This document shows positions 35,433 through 44,986 of a stretch of DNA of 64,000 nt, one piece after another (positions within the stretch are counted from its first letter, which is position 1; every line of letters begins with the position of its first letter). The position numbers and the translations under genes are program-made. The notes below the pieces were generated by a model. The model was given only the letters and a program-made list of their open reading frames with translations. It had not been told where the DNA came from and searched no databases. The stretch is taken from contig CAVNZM010000013.1 of the NCBI GenBank assembly GCA_963693365.1, positions 7,998,001-8,062,000 on the forward strand, in the 5' to 3' direction. The DNA is from Amoebidium appalachense (lineage: Eukaryota; Ichthyosporea).

Positions 35433-37421
35433 TCGATTGCAAAGCGCTTGCGCCCCAAATGACGACAACAACAGCTGCAATGACCATGATGTTTGCTCGA
35501 ATGACCATCACGTTATACCCTGTGGGTATATATAAATTTGTATTCATTTGCATCAATATTTGTATTGAAACACATGTTCTAAAGGATTCACTCGTCGTTC
35601 AGTGAAAGTAAAGAATGATTGAATGATTGAATGAATAAACGGCTTCCTGTCCTTCAGCCACATTTTATCTTGACATATTTTTACATGCTCATGGAACGAA
35701 CAAACGAACGAACGGGCTTGTGTTGTTTTTTTTGTGTTATGTTGTGTTATGTTATGTTTTAGGGCTTTTGTCTCTACTAGCTCGAGTAGATGGTGGTTGG
35801 GATTGGGGTGGGGTTGGGTTGGTTCTCTTGACACCAATAAGTGTATCAGTTTTTCTGGTCCATAGCACGGGCATGTATGGTTGAGAATGCACAAAACTGG
35901 GTTTGCAATAGGCCGATTAACATATTCCGGAATATGTGTTTTTCTGCACGTTGGGGACTGCTCAGCTATGAGATCTTTACGTGACCCAAACCACAGCAAA
36001 ACCACTTGTCCCATAATATCGTATTCCGGAATATGTTTGTATCGATACTGTCTAACTTCTATAACGTCTTGCTCATGGACTTGCAGACACGTCTTATGGC
36101 TCCTGGAACATGCTTATTTTGATTCTAATATATATTCCGGAATACGTGTTTCCCCGAAGACGTGTTTCACCACAAATCTGTGATGGGCACGTTTTTTGTT
36201 CGTTTTGTCTTCTTGGTGGACTCTCAGAATCCGAATTGGATATGATATGAATAATTTGACACGAACGTGCAGGCCCCGTTCGGATGTTTTCATGTCAATA
36301 TTTTGCTGTGTTTTTGTATCCGAACACCGCTCATGACGGGCCGTCCCCGTTGGTCGATATCTTTCCTGCCGGGTCCCCAGCTCAGCATTTACTATTCGTA
36401 TGCTAATAAAATACCCCCGTTGTGGCACCACGTCACAAAATGTAAACTTTACAATTTCTCCCATTATCTGTTGGAAGGCCCTCCGAGTCAGCACTCACTT
36501 ATGAACAAGAGAGAGGTGTGATAGAGTGGATCTTTGAGAGGCAGGATGCGACTCGGAATCTCTCCACATCTGTTCGTGAAATCAAACAGAAACTAGTAGA
36601 AACTGCAAAAGAACACGGGGGTAGTACCCTTTAAGAAAGACAGACCATCTGATGGGTTCTGGAATGCTTTCAAAAAAACGACGCCCAGACTTCACTTTGC
36701 TGAGGGTGCCTTTGCCAGCTGATGACCGGCACGATGCAGCAACAACACCAAGCATCATTCGGCACTACTTTGACATCGTCCGCAAAGTGATGGTAACCTT
36801 TTTTGGCGGTCGATTCCTTGAAGTTCCCCACCAAGTCCTCAACCTGGACGAAACCCCACAGAGAACTTCTCCACTCAGTTCCCAGACTAGCCGGTGCTAA
36901 AAAGGGCAGCAGGGCAGTCCGACGTCGCATCATCGGAAACGACAAAGAAAACATCACCATCATTCCAATTGGCAATGTTGCAGATGAGCTTCTCGGTGTC
37001 ATCGTGATTCTCAAAGGCGCGCGAGTCAAGAAAGCGACAATCGAAGCCTGTACCATCGATAACGTGTACTTTTAACCGCAGTTCCAAACGGCCTCAACAA
37101 CACCAAGATTTTCGACCAAATTGAGTATTGCTCTGGTCAAAATTCTGAAGAACCAACTCGACCCAGGCCCCCACATGGTACTGGTCGACAGACATCACTC
37201 GCGCGCGTCATCTTTCGCCCTCAGGCACCTCAAAAACAACCAAGTTTACGTGGTCGGACTACCGGGAACAACACCAACCACGCAAGCAATGGACAAATGC
37301 AACGTTCCGAGTGTGAAGAAGGAATACAGGAACCTCTACTGCGAGTTTGTCGCGGCAAACCCAACCCTCAAGAAGTTCACTTATGCACATTTCATCGCGC
37401 TGTACTCCCGTGCGTTCAACG

Positions 37422-38034
37422 GTAAATGTCGTAGCTTACAAACAGAGTGTATACAAACTACTCTAACTATCTGCACGCTTAAAGGGGCTCGAAACTGTGT
37501 ATACGTATAAACTTTTCTTTGAGTTGGGTGGGAAGCGAGTTTTCGTGTTCTTAGAAGAACTTCCAAAAGCCCGCGACCCCGCGAGACACTTCACAGACAC
37601 GCGGCCCACTGGCCAGACAAATACCACAGTGACATTCAGCCAATCACAACACTCCCTCCCCCACAGACTACACGCACTCCACACCATTGGCTACCGCGAC
37701 CTCAGACACCCCTACAGCACTACAACACGTACACACGTTTACTCACAATACATATAAGCATACACACACGCGAGCAGGCAACATGGGTCTCGCCACGCAC
37801 ACAGCAAGAAGCAATACAACATTTAACATGGAGAGTACGCAGAGGCATTGTGCATGCACGCGCGCACCTTTAACAATCAGCCGCCGCCGCATCAGGTTCT
37901 CCCCATACCACTGATTAATCTCCTCATACCCCACTTAGACCCCGGCATCACTATGCAAGAAAACCCCCGAAATTCACTCACCAAAACACAAAATATAGAA
38001 GCAAACTAATACGAATCAGCTCAGCACATGACAG
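37422..38034 (+). other. Intron of the pogo-like transposase
   Basis: 613 bp, starting GTAAATG and ending CATGACAG. It joins phase 1 to give AFN-VNSPNNHRIVSAF, a sensible transition in this transposase family. It keeps clean splice sites although the exons have frameshifts. Confidence 0.65.
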
Positions 38035-39205
38035 TAAACTCACCAAACAATCATCGGATAGTGAGTGCGTTCGCCAAAACTGGCTTCAGACAGGAGAACG
38101 GAGAGGTGGTTGTGGATGAGGAGAGAGTTCAAGCATCACTGCCCCTCAAGCATCGTGCGGCTACTGCAAACCTCCCCCCGCCTGAAATCACTTCGAAAGA
38201 GCTCAGGTGGACTGAAGATGAGGAATCTCAAGAGGGGGACAACTCAGAAGAAAGCAGGGAGGTTCCTGAACAGGAAAATGAATACGAAAACGGAAACGAA
38301 AATCCCCCCGAAATCGAAAACGAAAACCCCCCCGAAAACGAAAACGAAAATACACTATGGAGGCGGAGAGCGGAGATGACATGTTGCCCACCTACGAAAC
38401 AGACGGAAATGGACAGCAGCGTGCGATTCTGTGGACACGCGAAACCTTTCTCAAGGAACTTGAGGAGAGAGAGAAACGCAAGCAGCAGAAGGAAGATGGA
38501 AAGAAACAGCGAGCAGAGGAGAGGAAACGAAGGAAGGCGGAGAGACTACAAGAACAGGAGGAGAAAAGAGAGCGCAAGAGGCCGGAGAAAGCAAGAGAGA
38601 GAGAAAAGAGAAAAGCACAGGAGGCAGCCGTGAAAGAGGCAAGGAAAAAAGTGTTAGAGGGAGGAAAAGAAAAAAGAAAAAGAGCTGAGGGCACAGGAAG
38701 AGAAGGAAAGGAACTTGGCACAGGAGGGAGGGCTAAAAGGGAGATCCAAACCGACACAACCACTGATGCAGGGAAGCCCAAGAAGAAAAAGAGGAAGGCG
38801 AAGAGAGCATTCTGGGGGTCAGACACTGATGCACCAGAAGCAGAAAGCAACGAAGACGGAGAAAGGGAGAGTGAGAGTGAGAGCGAAAATGAACGGAGGA
38901 AGGTGCACGGTGATGAGTGGATGGAAAATGAAAGCGACAACTTGAAAGAAAACGAACCACCAAGAAACGACTCGCACGGCCAACCATACTGGCCTGGCTA
39001 CTACTAAGTCTTCACCTACCAACAGGTCCCATTCAACCCATACCAACCTGGGATGCAATACCAACAGTTACAGTACGTATCAGTATCCATACCCCGGACA
39101 GATGTAGAGGTATGCTAACAGTACAGGAACGAGCATGCGTGTGTAGGTTGCACTTGTAGTACAGAACGGCATCTTTGGTCACACTGTCAGGCAGTAGGTT
39201 GTATG

Positions 39206-39511
39206 TGTAACTTAGAGGTTTCTCTGTGAGACTTTATTATTTGCTGACTTGCATTGACTGGCCCACCGGGACCTTTATATACTTGTGGTCTGGCTCACTG
39301 GAATGTTACATACTATTCCCGATTGGTCTACCCGCCGCTATGGATCTAGTCGCTACCAATCAGAACACTCCAACAGAATCTTCTAGACTCCTCTAGATCT
39401 ATCCTGATCTATCGTGAACCTATCCACCAGTTTATCCCGAATATCTCGAATATTCCCGATCACTAGTGCTACGCTAACGCAGGGCATACCGGATGGCTAT
39501 CCTGTTCGACA
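39206..39511 (-). repeat. Copia 3' LTR
   Basis: 306 bp; TTTATATA lies at its centre-left as read on the plus strand. Matches 42469-42774 over 305 of 306 positions. Confidence 0.95.
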
Positions 39512-39644
39512 CCCCCACTTGCACTGTGTTCTATCTATCTACCGCATGCAACCTAAACCTAAGATGCAACTCTAAAACTATGCTACTATACTAACACATA
39601 TAACACCTACTACACGAACATTAACACTACACTAATTGTAGTTC

Positions 39645-39818
39645 TTACTCAGCCATGCCGATGGCCTGCCGATGCTGCACTAACTTAAGTCTCCCTAAAG
39701 CTTTGGTGCACATGTCGGCCACGTTACTGTTCGTGCTGCAATACACAAGTTCTACATCCCCATTCTCCACACACTCACGGGTGTAGTGGTACTGAACGTC
39801 GATGTGTTTGATGCTGGC
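39645..39818 (-). pseudogene. Copia RNase H C-terminal remnant
   Basis: In the frame shifted relative to the polyprotein the sequence reads IKHIDVQYHYTRECVENGD, then VELVYCSTNSNVADMCTKAL, to a TAA at 39645-39647. This is the conserved C-terminal end of Copia RNase H. It fixes the deletion junction to about 39808-39822. Confidence 0.88.
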
Positions 39819-42421
39819 CTGGAGATTGCTTCTTCCAGTGTCACAGGGTCATCCTCATTGCTATCAGCACTCTCAATTGCCATGCTGATACTGTCGCGGT
39901 ACTCTACTACACCTGCGTTGATGCCGTAGGTCCCACCGCGCCTTGTAGTCATAGACGGATAGGCACTTCTGGTTGCAACCTGCAACTCTGCACTATCTTC
40001 CTCGTCTCCTGACCCTGCCGCGTCCGAATCGCCGCTGTCCTCGCCCGCGCCGTCGCCGATAGCATCTGAATCATATCCACTGTCAGTGCCGATTGCAGGC
40101 TTCCGAAAGGAATGTTGCTTCTTGACGCTGATTGGATTCCTCGATTCCATGCTCTGCTGATTTCCGATTGGCTTATGCATCAGCAATTCCATTGGCTCAT
40201 CTTGCACCACCGGAATACCGGCCTTTGGGGTGCATGATTCATCGATCACCACATCTCGCCCGACGATAGTCTTGCGCGCCTCGGTGTCCCACAACAAGTA
40301 CGTCTTGCTGTCACCTGTGTAGCCGACGAATTTACACTCCCGACTCTTGGCGTCTAGCTTCCTGCGCTCGTCCTTCGGCACATGGACAAATGCCTTGCTA
40401 CCAAATACACGTAGATGGCTAACATCGGGCTTCTCTCCATACCATGCCTCCCAAGGTGTCATGCCACCCAGTACTGTGGTTGGCGTCAGGTTCTTGATGT
40501 ACACAGCTGCCTGTACTGCCAGCTGCCAGAACCCCATACTCATGCCTGCTGACTGCAGCATGCAGCGCGCCGTCTCGACAATGGTCCTGTTAGCCCTCTC
40601 TGCTACACCATTCTGCTCTGGTGTGTAAGGGACTGTCGCCTCATGTTCAATGCCGCACGCTTCCAGGAACGACTTGAACTCAGTGGAGGTGTACTCACCC
40701 CCGTTGTCGGAACGCAGAATCTTGATGCTGGCACCGTGTTGCTTCTCTACGTGTGCCTTGTACTTCTTGAAGTAAGTATGCACTTGGGATTTATGTTTCA
40801 TGAAGTACACCGTAGTGAACCTTGTCTTGTCGTCGATGAAGGTGACATAATACTTGGAACCTTGCAGCGACTCCTTGTTGAACGGTCCTGCCACATCAGA
40901 ATGAACTCTGTCGAGCTTCGCTGGCGCTGTCTTGCGGGGTAGCTTACTGAAAGAGAGCCGGGCTTGCTTCCCTCTCGCGCATCCCTCGCACACACCGTCA
41001 TCCTGGGTTTTGCAGTCGATGCACAGACCCTCGACGATGTTTTCTTTAACCATCTTCTGTAGCGTGTTTATTGCCACATGACCAAACCGCCGGTGCCATA
41101 AACTGGCGCTGCCCTTTACCGGCTCACACACGGTGTTACCCCCACTGCTGCCGACTGCAGTGGTCACCATGTTCACGCTCTCACATACGGGTTTCACTAG
41201 GAGACGATACAGGCCTCCCTCCACTACCCCACGGGCCACAACTTGGCCATCTGTGGCACTCTCAATCGTACACTGTCGACCGTCGGTGATGCCTCTTAAC
41301 CCGTGCTTGCCGGCGCTTGAAGCCGACATCACGTTAGTTCCAAATGCTGGCACGTACAGCACATTCTGCAGTCTAAATGTCATGCTGTTGCCCTGGAACT
41401 CACTTGTTAATCTTACGACGCCTATTCCTAGCGCCATCACACCCGGGGTGTTACCCAGAGCGACGGGTTTGGGTGTGATCGACCGGAAGTCTTCCATCCA
41501 GTCCTTTCGGCATGTGACATGGGAGGTTGCGCCGCAGTCCCAATACCACTCAGTTGAAGAAGGGAGTCCGCTGTTTACCGCCATGGCGAGTATCTCCTTG
41601 GAAGCTCCGTTCTGCTTCGCCTTGTCGCCGCGATTGCCGCCCTTCTTCTTCTTTGGACACTGTGACTTGTAGTGCCCAAACTTGTGACATTTGTAACACT
41701 CCACCTTGGATATGTCAGTCACGCGCGGCTTGCCGGTGTCCTGTCGTGGCGTACCGCCGCGCCATTGGGTGCTGGTCATCATCACCCGCTGCTGTTCCCT
41801 TGCAGCCTCGTTCTCCTCAAAACCACGCAGCTTGGCGATTATCTTTTCCATTGTCTTCTCAGCTGCTGGTAAAGCTTGAATGGTCCTAACGTCGGTGCGG
41901 AATCGGTCGTCAGCGCCTACACCGTCCAGGAATTTCTCGGCAACCATGTCCTCACTAACTCCATTGGGATCGATATGAAGAAGATCCTGTACAATGCACT
42001 CCAGGCGGGCCGCATACTCCAGCACGCTTTCCGTCGGCATCATATCAGCACGCCAGAACTGTTGAATCAACATTCTCTTGTGCTCATCTGTGTTGCGCGC
42101 AGCGTATGATGCTACCGTATCCCATATGTCCTTGGGATTTCCTACGGCAATAGCTCGCCGACACAGGCTTGCAGGTACATCACCTAGTGTCTCCACCAGG
42201 TAGGAAGTCGCCTTCTTCTGATCCAAGGGGTCGATCTCCACCGGAGGTTGCTCCACCGGTTCGCCGTCCTCTCCTATCACTTCAGGAGCCACGTCTTCAA
42301 TCGTGTACCATAATTCCTCGCCCTCGAGGAAGCACTTCATGCGCATGGCCCACATTGAGTAGGAGATTTTGCCCTTGCCTTCTCCTTCATACATGGGAAC
42401 TGGACATTTTGCTCTTCCCAT
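39752..42421 (-). CDS. Copia Gag-protease-integrase polyprotein
   Basis: 889 codons, ATG 48 nt inside the 5' LTR. In order: Gag (UBN2-like helical region, residues ~20-215), zinc knuckle CYKCHKFGHYKSQC (~243-256), aspartic protease YWDCGATSHV (~292; the usual D-S/T-G is here DCG, one residue away from canonical), pre-integrase LWHRRFGHV (~440), integrase core with HSDVAGPF (~505), SDNGGEY (~572) and PYTPEQNGVAERANR (~599; D-D-E triad), and the post-integrase segment to VTLEEAISRPA. The frame then crosses a deletion and ends after a short wrong-frame tail. All of the RT and most of RNase H are missing. No internal stop or frameshift is present, so the gene was recently functional. Confidence 0.92.
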   Translation of the reverse strand: MGRAKCPVPMYEGEGKGKISYSMWAMRMKCFLEGEELWYTIEDVAPEVIGEDGEPVEQPPVEIDPLDQKKATSYLVETLGDVPASLCRRAIAVGNPKDIWDTVASYAARNTDEHKRMLIQQFWRADMMPTESVLEYAARLECIVQDLLHIDPNGVSEDMVAEKFLDGVGADDRFRTDVRTIQALPAAEKTMEKIIAKLRGFEENEAAREQQRVMMTSTQWRGGTPRQDTGKPRVTDISKVECYKCHKFGHYKSQCPKKKKGGNRGDKAKQNGASKEILAMAVNSGLPSSTEWYWDCGATSHVTCRKDWMEDFRSITPKPVALGNTPGVMALGIGVVRLTSEFQGNSMTFRLQNVLYVPAFGTNVMSASSAGKHGLRGITDGRQCTIESATDGQVVARGVVEGGLYRLLVKPVCESVNMVTTAVGSSGGNTVCEPVKGSASLWHRRFGHVAINTLQKMVKENIVEGLCIDCKTQDDGVCEGCARGKQARLSFSKLPRKTAPAKLDRVHSDVAGPFNKESLQGSKYYVTFIDDKTRFTTVYFMKHKSQVHTYFKKYKAHVEKQHGASIKILRSDNGGEYTSTEFKSFLEACGIEHEATVPYTPEQNGVAERANRTIVETARCMLQSAGMSMGFWQLAVQAAVYIKNLTPTTVLGGMTPWEAWYGEKPDVSHLRVFGSKAFVHVPKDERRKLDAKSRECKFVGYTGDSKTYLLWDTEARKTIVGRDVVIDESCTPKAGIPVVQDEPMELLMHKPIGNQQSMESRNPISVKKQHSFRKPAIGTDSGYDSDAIGDGAGEDSGDSDAAGSGDEEDSAELQVATRSAYPSMTTRRGGTYGINAGVVEYRDSISMAIESADSNEDDPVTLEEAISRPASNTSTFSTTTPVSVWRMGM

Positions 42422-42468
42422 CTTGTCTCAACAGTCGCTTGATCGTAGCGTTGTACTGGGTCCGTAAC

Positions 42469-42774
42469 CGTAACTTAGAGGTTTCTCTGTGAGACTTTAT
42501 TATTTGCTGACTTGCATTGACTGGCCCACCGGGACCTTTATATACTTGTGGTCTGGCTCACTGGAATGTTACATACTATTCCCGATTGGTCTACCCGCCG
42601 CTATGGATCTAGTCGCTACCAATCAGAACACTCCAACAGAATCTTCTAGACTCCTCTAGATCTATCCTGATCTATCGTGAACCTATCCACCAGTTTATCC
42701 CGAATATCTCGAATATTCCCGATCACTAGTGCTACGCTAACGCAGGGCATACCGGATGGCTATCCTGTTCGACA
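42469..42774 (-). repeat. Copia 5' LTR
   Basis: As the 3' LTR, apart from the innermost end (CG instead of CA in element orientation). The sequence just inside, GGTTACGGACCCAGTACAAC, would be the primer-binding region; I do not recognise the tRNA. Confidence 0.93.
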
Positions 42775-43220
42775 GTATGATGTGTTCAGTTTATTTTGCA
42801 AAACAGGCACCCTTAAAGCCTCGTTGTGTGTACAGACTGGTTTGAAAGCTAGAGAAGGCCCCAGGGGTGGGCAACGGTGAAAGGAACAGCGAGACCACAC
42901 CCTGGTGCACTGCATGTGCGTTGCGTCAGCTTGTTCGTCTGCATATACGTCTAAGTTGGACATTGTGTTCATAGAAGCTAGTTCTAGTGCACGTTCAAGT
43001 TGTTCCTTCTGTAAGTCAGAAATGATTGCATCTTGTGAGGCCAACCTCTGCTCCAGTAGTTGGACTAGTTGCTGCAACTGTAAGTTGTCAGACATAGTGT
43101 CGTGTATGATGGGTAACTAGTCTATGTTTTTTGTGCACTGAATACGACAGCAGAAAAGTGTAAATCAAACGTTCTGCTTCCCATGTTTGTGACATGGGAG
43201 GCACTCTGCTTTATATAGTC
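42775..43220 (-). CDS. Coiled-coil frame with TATA-type promoter, possible fragment
   Basis: From ATG at 43095 the frame reads MSDNLQLQQLVQLLEQRLAS and on through a Leu/Glu/Gln-rich helix (~60 residues), then loses coding character near residue 65, where a GT (CACCAG-GGTGTG) could be a donor. A TATA-like CTATATAAAG lies at about 43211-43220, roughly 115 bp upstream. It is within the right arm of the pogo-like element, convergent with the transposase, and is cut by the Copia insertion on its downstream side. It could be a second gene of that element or part of another retroelement's Gag. Confidence 0.35.
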
Positions 43221-44025
43221 GTTGGCCACCTCATGGTGGCCTCGTGTGCACCCTTTGGTGGTGGGCCATGTACAGCATGGCCGAAAAGAGAGCACAATGA
43301 AAACAAGTCGTTAAAGATATAAAAGTTAACTGTGCACGTTGAGTGGCTAGTTATAACTTGCACTAAAGCACACAAATAAACGTGTTTAACACACCAATTG
43401 CAGTTAAACGTAAATCTTACTTCACACAACTAAAAATATTCTGAGAATATCCGGGAATAAAGCACACTACCACTCTAAGAATAGAATCCTGTGGCAAATA
43501 TAGACATGACATCATCTGAACCGGGAATATTAATTAATGAGCACAATTAGCACGTTGCTAGTGAAGCTTGTCATTGGTACAGTTTTGGCTCAAACATATA
43601 ACTACCATATATGAATATGACCGTAAACAAAAGCTCTATGCACTCGAGTGAGTGTTGAAACAATTATTCAATTGCTCAGAAACTTTCTCTAACAGACATT
43701 GCTAGCCGGGAGTACCAGTGTACTCCAACAGTCTATGCAACACGCATCCCAAATAAAAATGCATTTTGAATTCAGAATGAAATGCAAGATGATACTCTAG
43801 GCTACATTCACGTGTCTAAGTCGTCGGAAACGTGCTTTATGAACCTCAGCGCTTATATATACTGGGGTAGCCATGTGCCAGGCTTGCTGGGGATGCTCGA
43901 ATGTTCCAGAAACAAGCTAAAAATAGCTACCAATAAACGCTCGATCAGCGATGACGCGAAAAATGTCCCAAATTCGAGCGGTTTACAGTATATTACCGCT
44001 TTGTTCAAACAATGTCGCCGCTTTA

Positions 44026-44983
44026 GGGCCTGTTTGGCAACCCGGGTTTAGGGTCCTAAATCCGGATTACGGGCGATTTTGGGTTTAGCGCTAAATCCAA
44101 ATCTCAAAATCCAGCCGCTGCCAAACAGACGGCCAGATCCGGTCACGTAAATCTGGGTTTCAAACCCCTCGGACATGGCCGTAATCTGGATTCCACTAAT
44201 CCACCTCGGGAGGTGGATTAGCGCGAAATCCTTTCAGGTCCTGAATGTCCGACCCAATGAATGTTCATTTTATGGAACTATATATGGTGTCCTTTTGCAC
44301 CAATCGTCGATAGTTTGAAGTGGCCAAAAAAGGATTGTTGAAAGGGCGCCAAACCAAACTTCCGTTGCTGGCAGCATGTGGATACTGAGTGGGCTGCGAC
44401 AGCTGTGCCTTGAACTGCGACACCTGCACCAACGCACGGACTTGCACATGGGGAACGTCATAAAAACAGACACGCACCTCACTTCTCATTCTTTTCCTAC
44501 CCTCTGCGGCCGTGTTCCAGCCCGAGTCTTCCAGTAGCACAGTACACTTGTAGATAATCTTGTTTGAACCGACAAGATGCCAGCGGGGAAGTACGACAGG
44601 GCTCTTTGAGCTCTGGGCTATAGGTCAAGGCTGCAATCGCAGCCAAAACGGCTATGTTCCGGGCTGCATACATGGTGAGTGTCTCAAATAAAACCGTATA
44701 CAACTCAGCACTTTCTTGGTTTATTACTGCTTATCACTATGGTGTATATGTGTAGCGGGTCTGCAATTGCAAGTCACCGACCGGTGATGAACAGCGTGAC
44801 AGCTGCAGAGCAAATCTAACCCGAAATCGTACGTGGGCTGTTTGGCATCCATGGGTTATCTACCCGGCTTAACCCAGGTTTCGGCTGAGATCCGGATTCT
44901 GCAGCATAATCTGGATCTCGATTTTGATATCCAGATATCCCCCGAAATCCAGATTACACTAACCCGCGTTGCCAAACAGGCCC
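44026..44983. mobile_element. PIF/Harbinger-like TIR element, TTA target duplication
   Basis: Left end GGGCCTGTTTGGCAACCCGG, right end the complement with one mismatch, flanked by TTA at 44023-44025 and 44984-44986. GGGCCTGTTTGG-type ends with a TTA duplication are the hallmark of PIF/Harbinger elements and their Tourist-type derivatives. Subterminal sequence is rich in CGGATT/AATCCGGA-like repeats, here as ATCCGGATT, ATCTGGATT and AATCCAGATT. At 958 bp and with only a short minus-strand frame (44540-44265), it is non-autonomous. It lies 37 bp outside the right end of the pogo-like element. Confidence 0.8.
44265..44540 (-). CDS. Short frame inside the Harbinger-like element, uncertain
   Basis: 91 codons from ATG at 44540 to a stop near 44265, mixed composition (RVCFYDVPHVQVRALVQVSQ). 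No motif recognised. It could be a captured host fragment or chance. Confidence 0.2.
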   Translation of the reverse strand: MLLEDSGWNTAAEGRKRMRSEVRVCFYDVPHVQVRALVQVSQFKAQLSQPTQYPHAASNGSLVWRPFNNPFLATSNYRRLVQKDTIYSSIK

Positions 44984-44986
44984 TTA

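Larger units (their letters stand above)
21715..36464. mobile_element. Large (14.75-kb) cargo-bearing TIR element, TA target duplication
   Basis: The ends are inverted repeats starting ATGGGAGAAATTGTAAA (23 of 24 bases match, 21715-21738 against 36441-36464), flanked by TA at 21713-21714 and 36465-36466. Weaker similarity continues inward (CCACAAC; ATAGTAAATGC near 70 bp in). Deleting the segment with one TA restores an uninterrupted psq-CENP-B reading frame in the surrounding transposase, so it entered as one unit. It contains a six-exon gene on the minus strand, divergent plus-strand genes, a LINE fragment, segmental duplications and many microsatellites. No known transposase is evident. 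TA duplications suggest Tc1/mariner- or Mirage-type integration, but 14.75 kb with intron-rich genes is far outside usual Tc1/mariner size. Confidence 0.78.
21476..39007 (+). pseudogene. pogo/Tigger-like transposase, interrupted and frameshifted
   Basis: The parts are 21476-21714, 36467-37421, an intron 37422-38034 (GT-AG) and 38035-39007. The first part has a psq-type helix-turn-helix (YREAVEVFGVARTTIENHLK) after one in-frame TGA. Joined across the 14.75-kb insertion it reads on in frame into GRPSESALTYEQERGVIEW, a CENP-B-type DNA-binding domain. The catalytic domain shows NLDETP, IPIGNVADELLGVIVILKG, VLVDRHHSRASS and AMDKCNVPSVKKEY, matching the three acidic sites of DDE_1. Splicing the intron joins SRAFN to VNSPNNHRIVSAF, as expected near the family's C-terminus. 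A Lys/Glu-rich coiled tail follows. Frame changes near 36620, 36673, 36855, 37075, 37130 and 38350 make it inactive. Confidence 0.8.
39206..42774 (-). mobile_element. Ty1/Copia LTR retrotransposon, RT-deleted derivative
   Basis: Two 306-bp LTRs (39206-39511 and 42469-42774) are identical except at one end base (position 39206/42469, T/C). Target duplication GTATG is at 39201-39205 and 42775-42779. In element orientation (minus strand) the LTR runs TGTCGAACAGG...TAACTTACA-type ends, and a polypurine tract AAGTGGGGG lies directly before the 3' LTR (39512-39520). The internal region encodes Gag, protease and integrase, then only the last RNase H piece. Near-identical LTRs mean recent insertion, after the pogo-like host element had formed. 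Without RT it must have used enzymes of an intact relative. Confidence 0.92.
21109..43988 (+). mobile_element. pogo/Tigger-like DNA transposon, split by two nested insertions
   Basis: The left end (21109-21132) starts CAGTAAACCGCTCG and the right end (43965-43988) is its complement with one mismatch: 24-bp inverted repeats, flanked by TA at 21107-21108 and 43989-43990. A CAGT start, TA duplication and a psq/CENP-B/DDE_1 transposase all fit the pogo/Tigger branch of Tc1/mariner. Without the insertions at 21715-36464 and 39206-42774 the element would be about 4.6 kb. The transposase has several frameshifts, so the copy is dead. Its age exceeds that of both insertions. Confidence 0.8.

Noticed and set aside
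38357-38940. Minus-strand Ser/Leu/Phe-rich frame
   Set aside because: Shadow of the Lys/Glu-rich tail of the pogo-like transposase.
41133-42492. Several plus-strand frames of 67-179 codons
   Set aside because: Antisense shadows of the Copia polyprotein.
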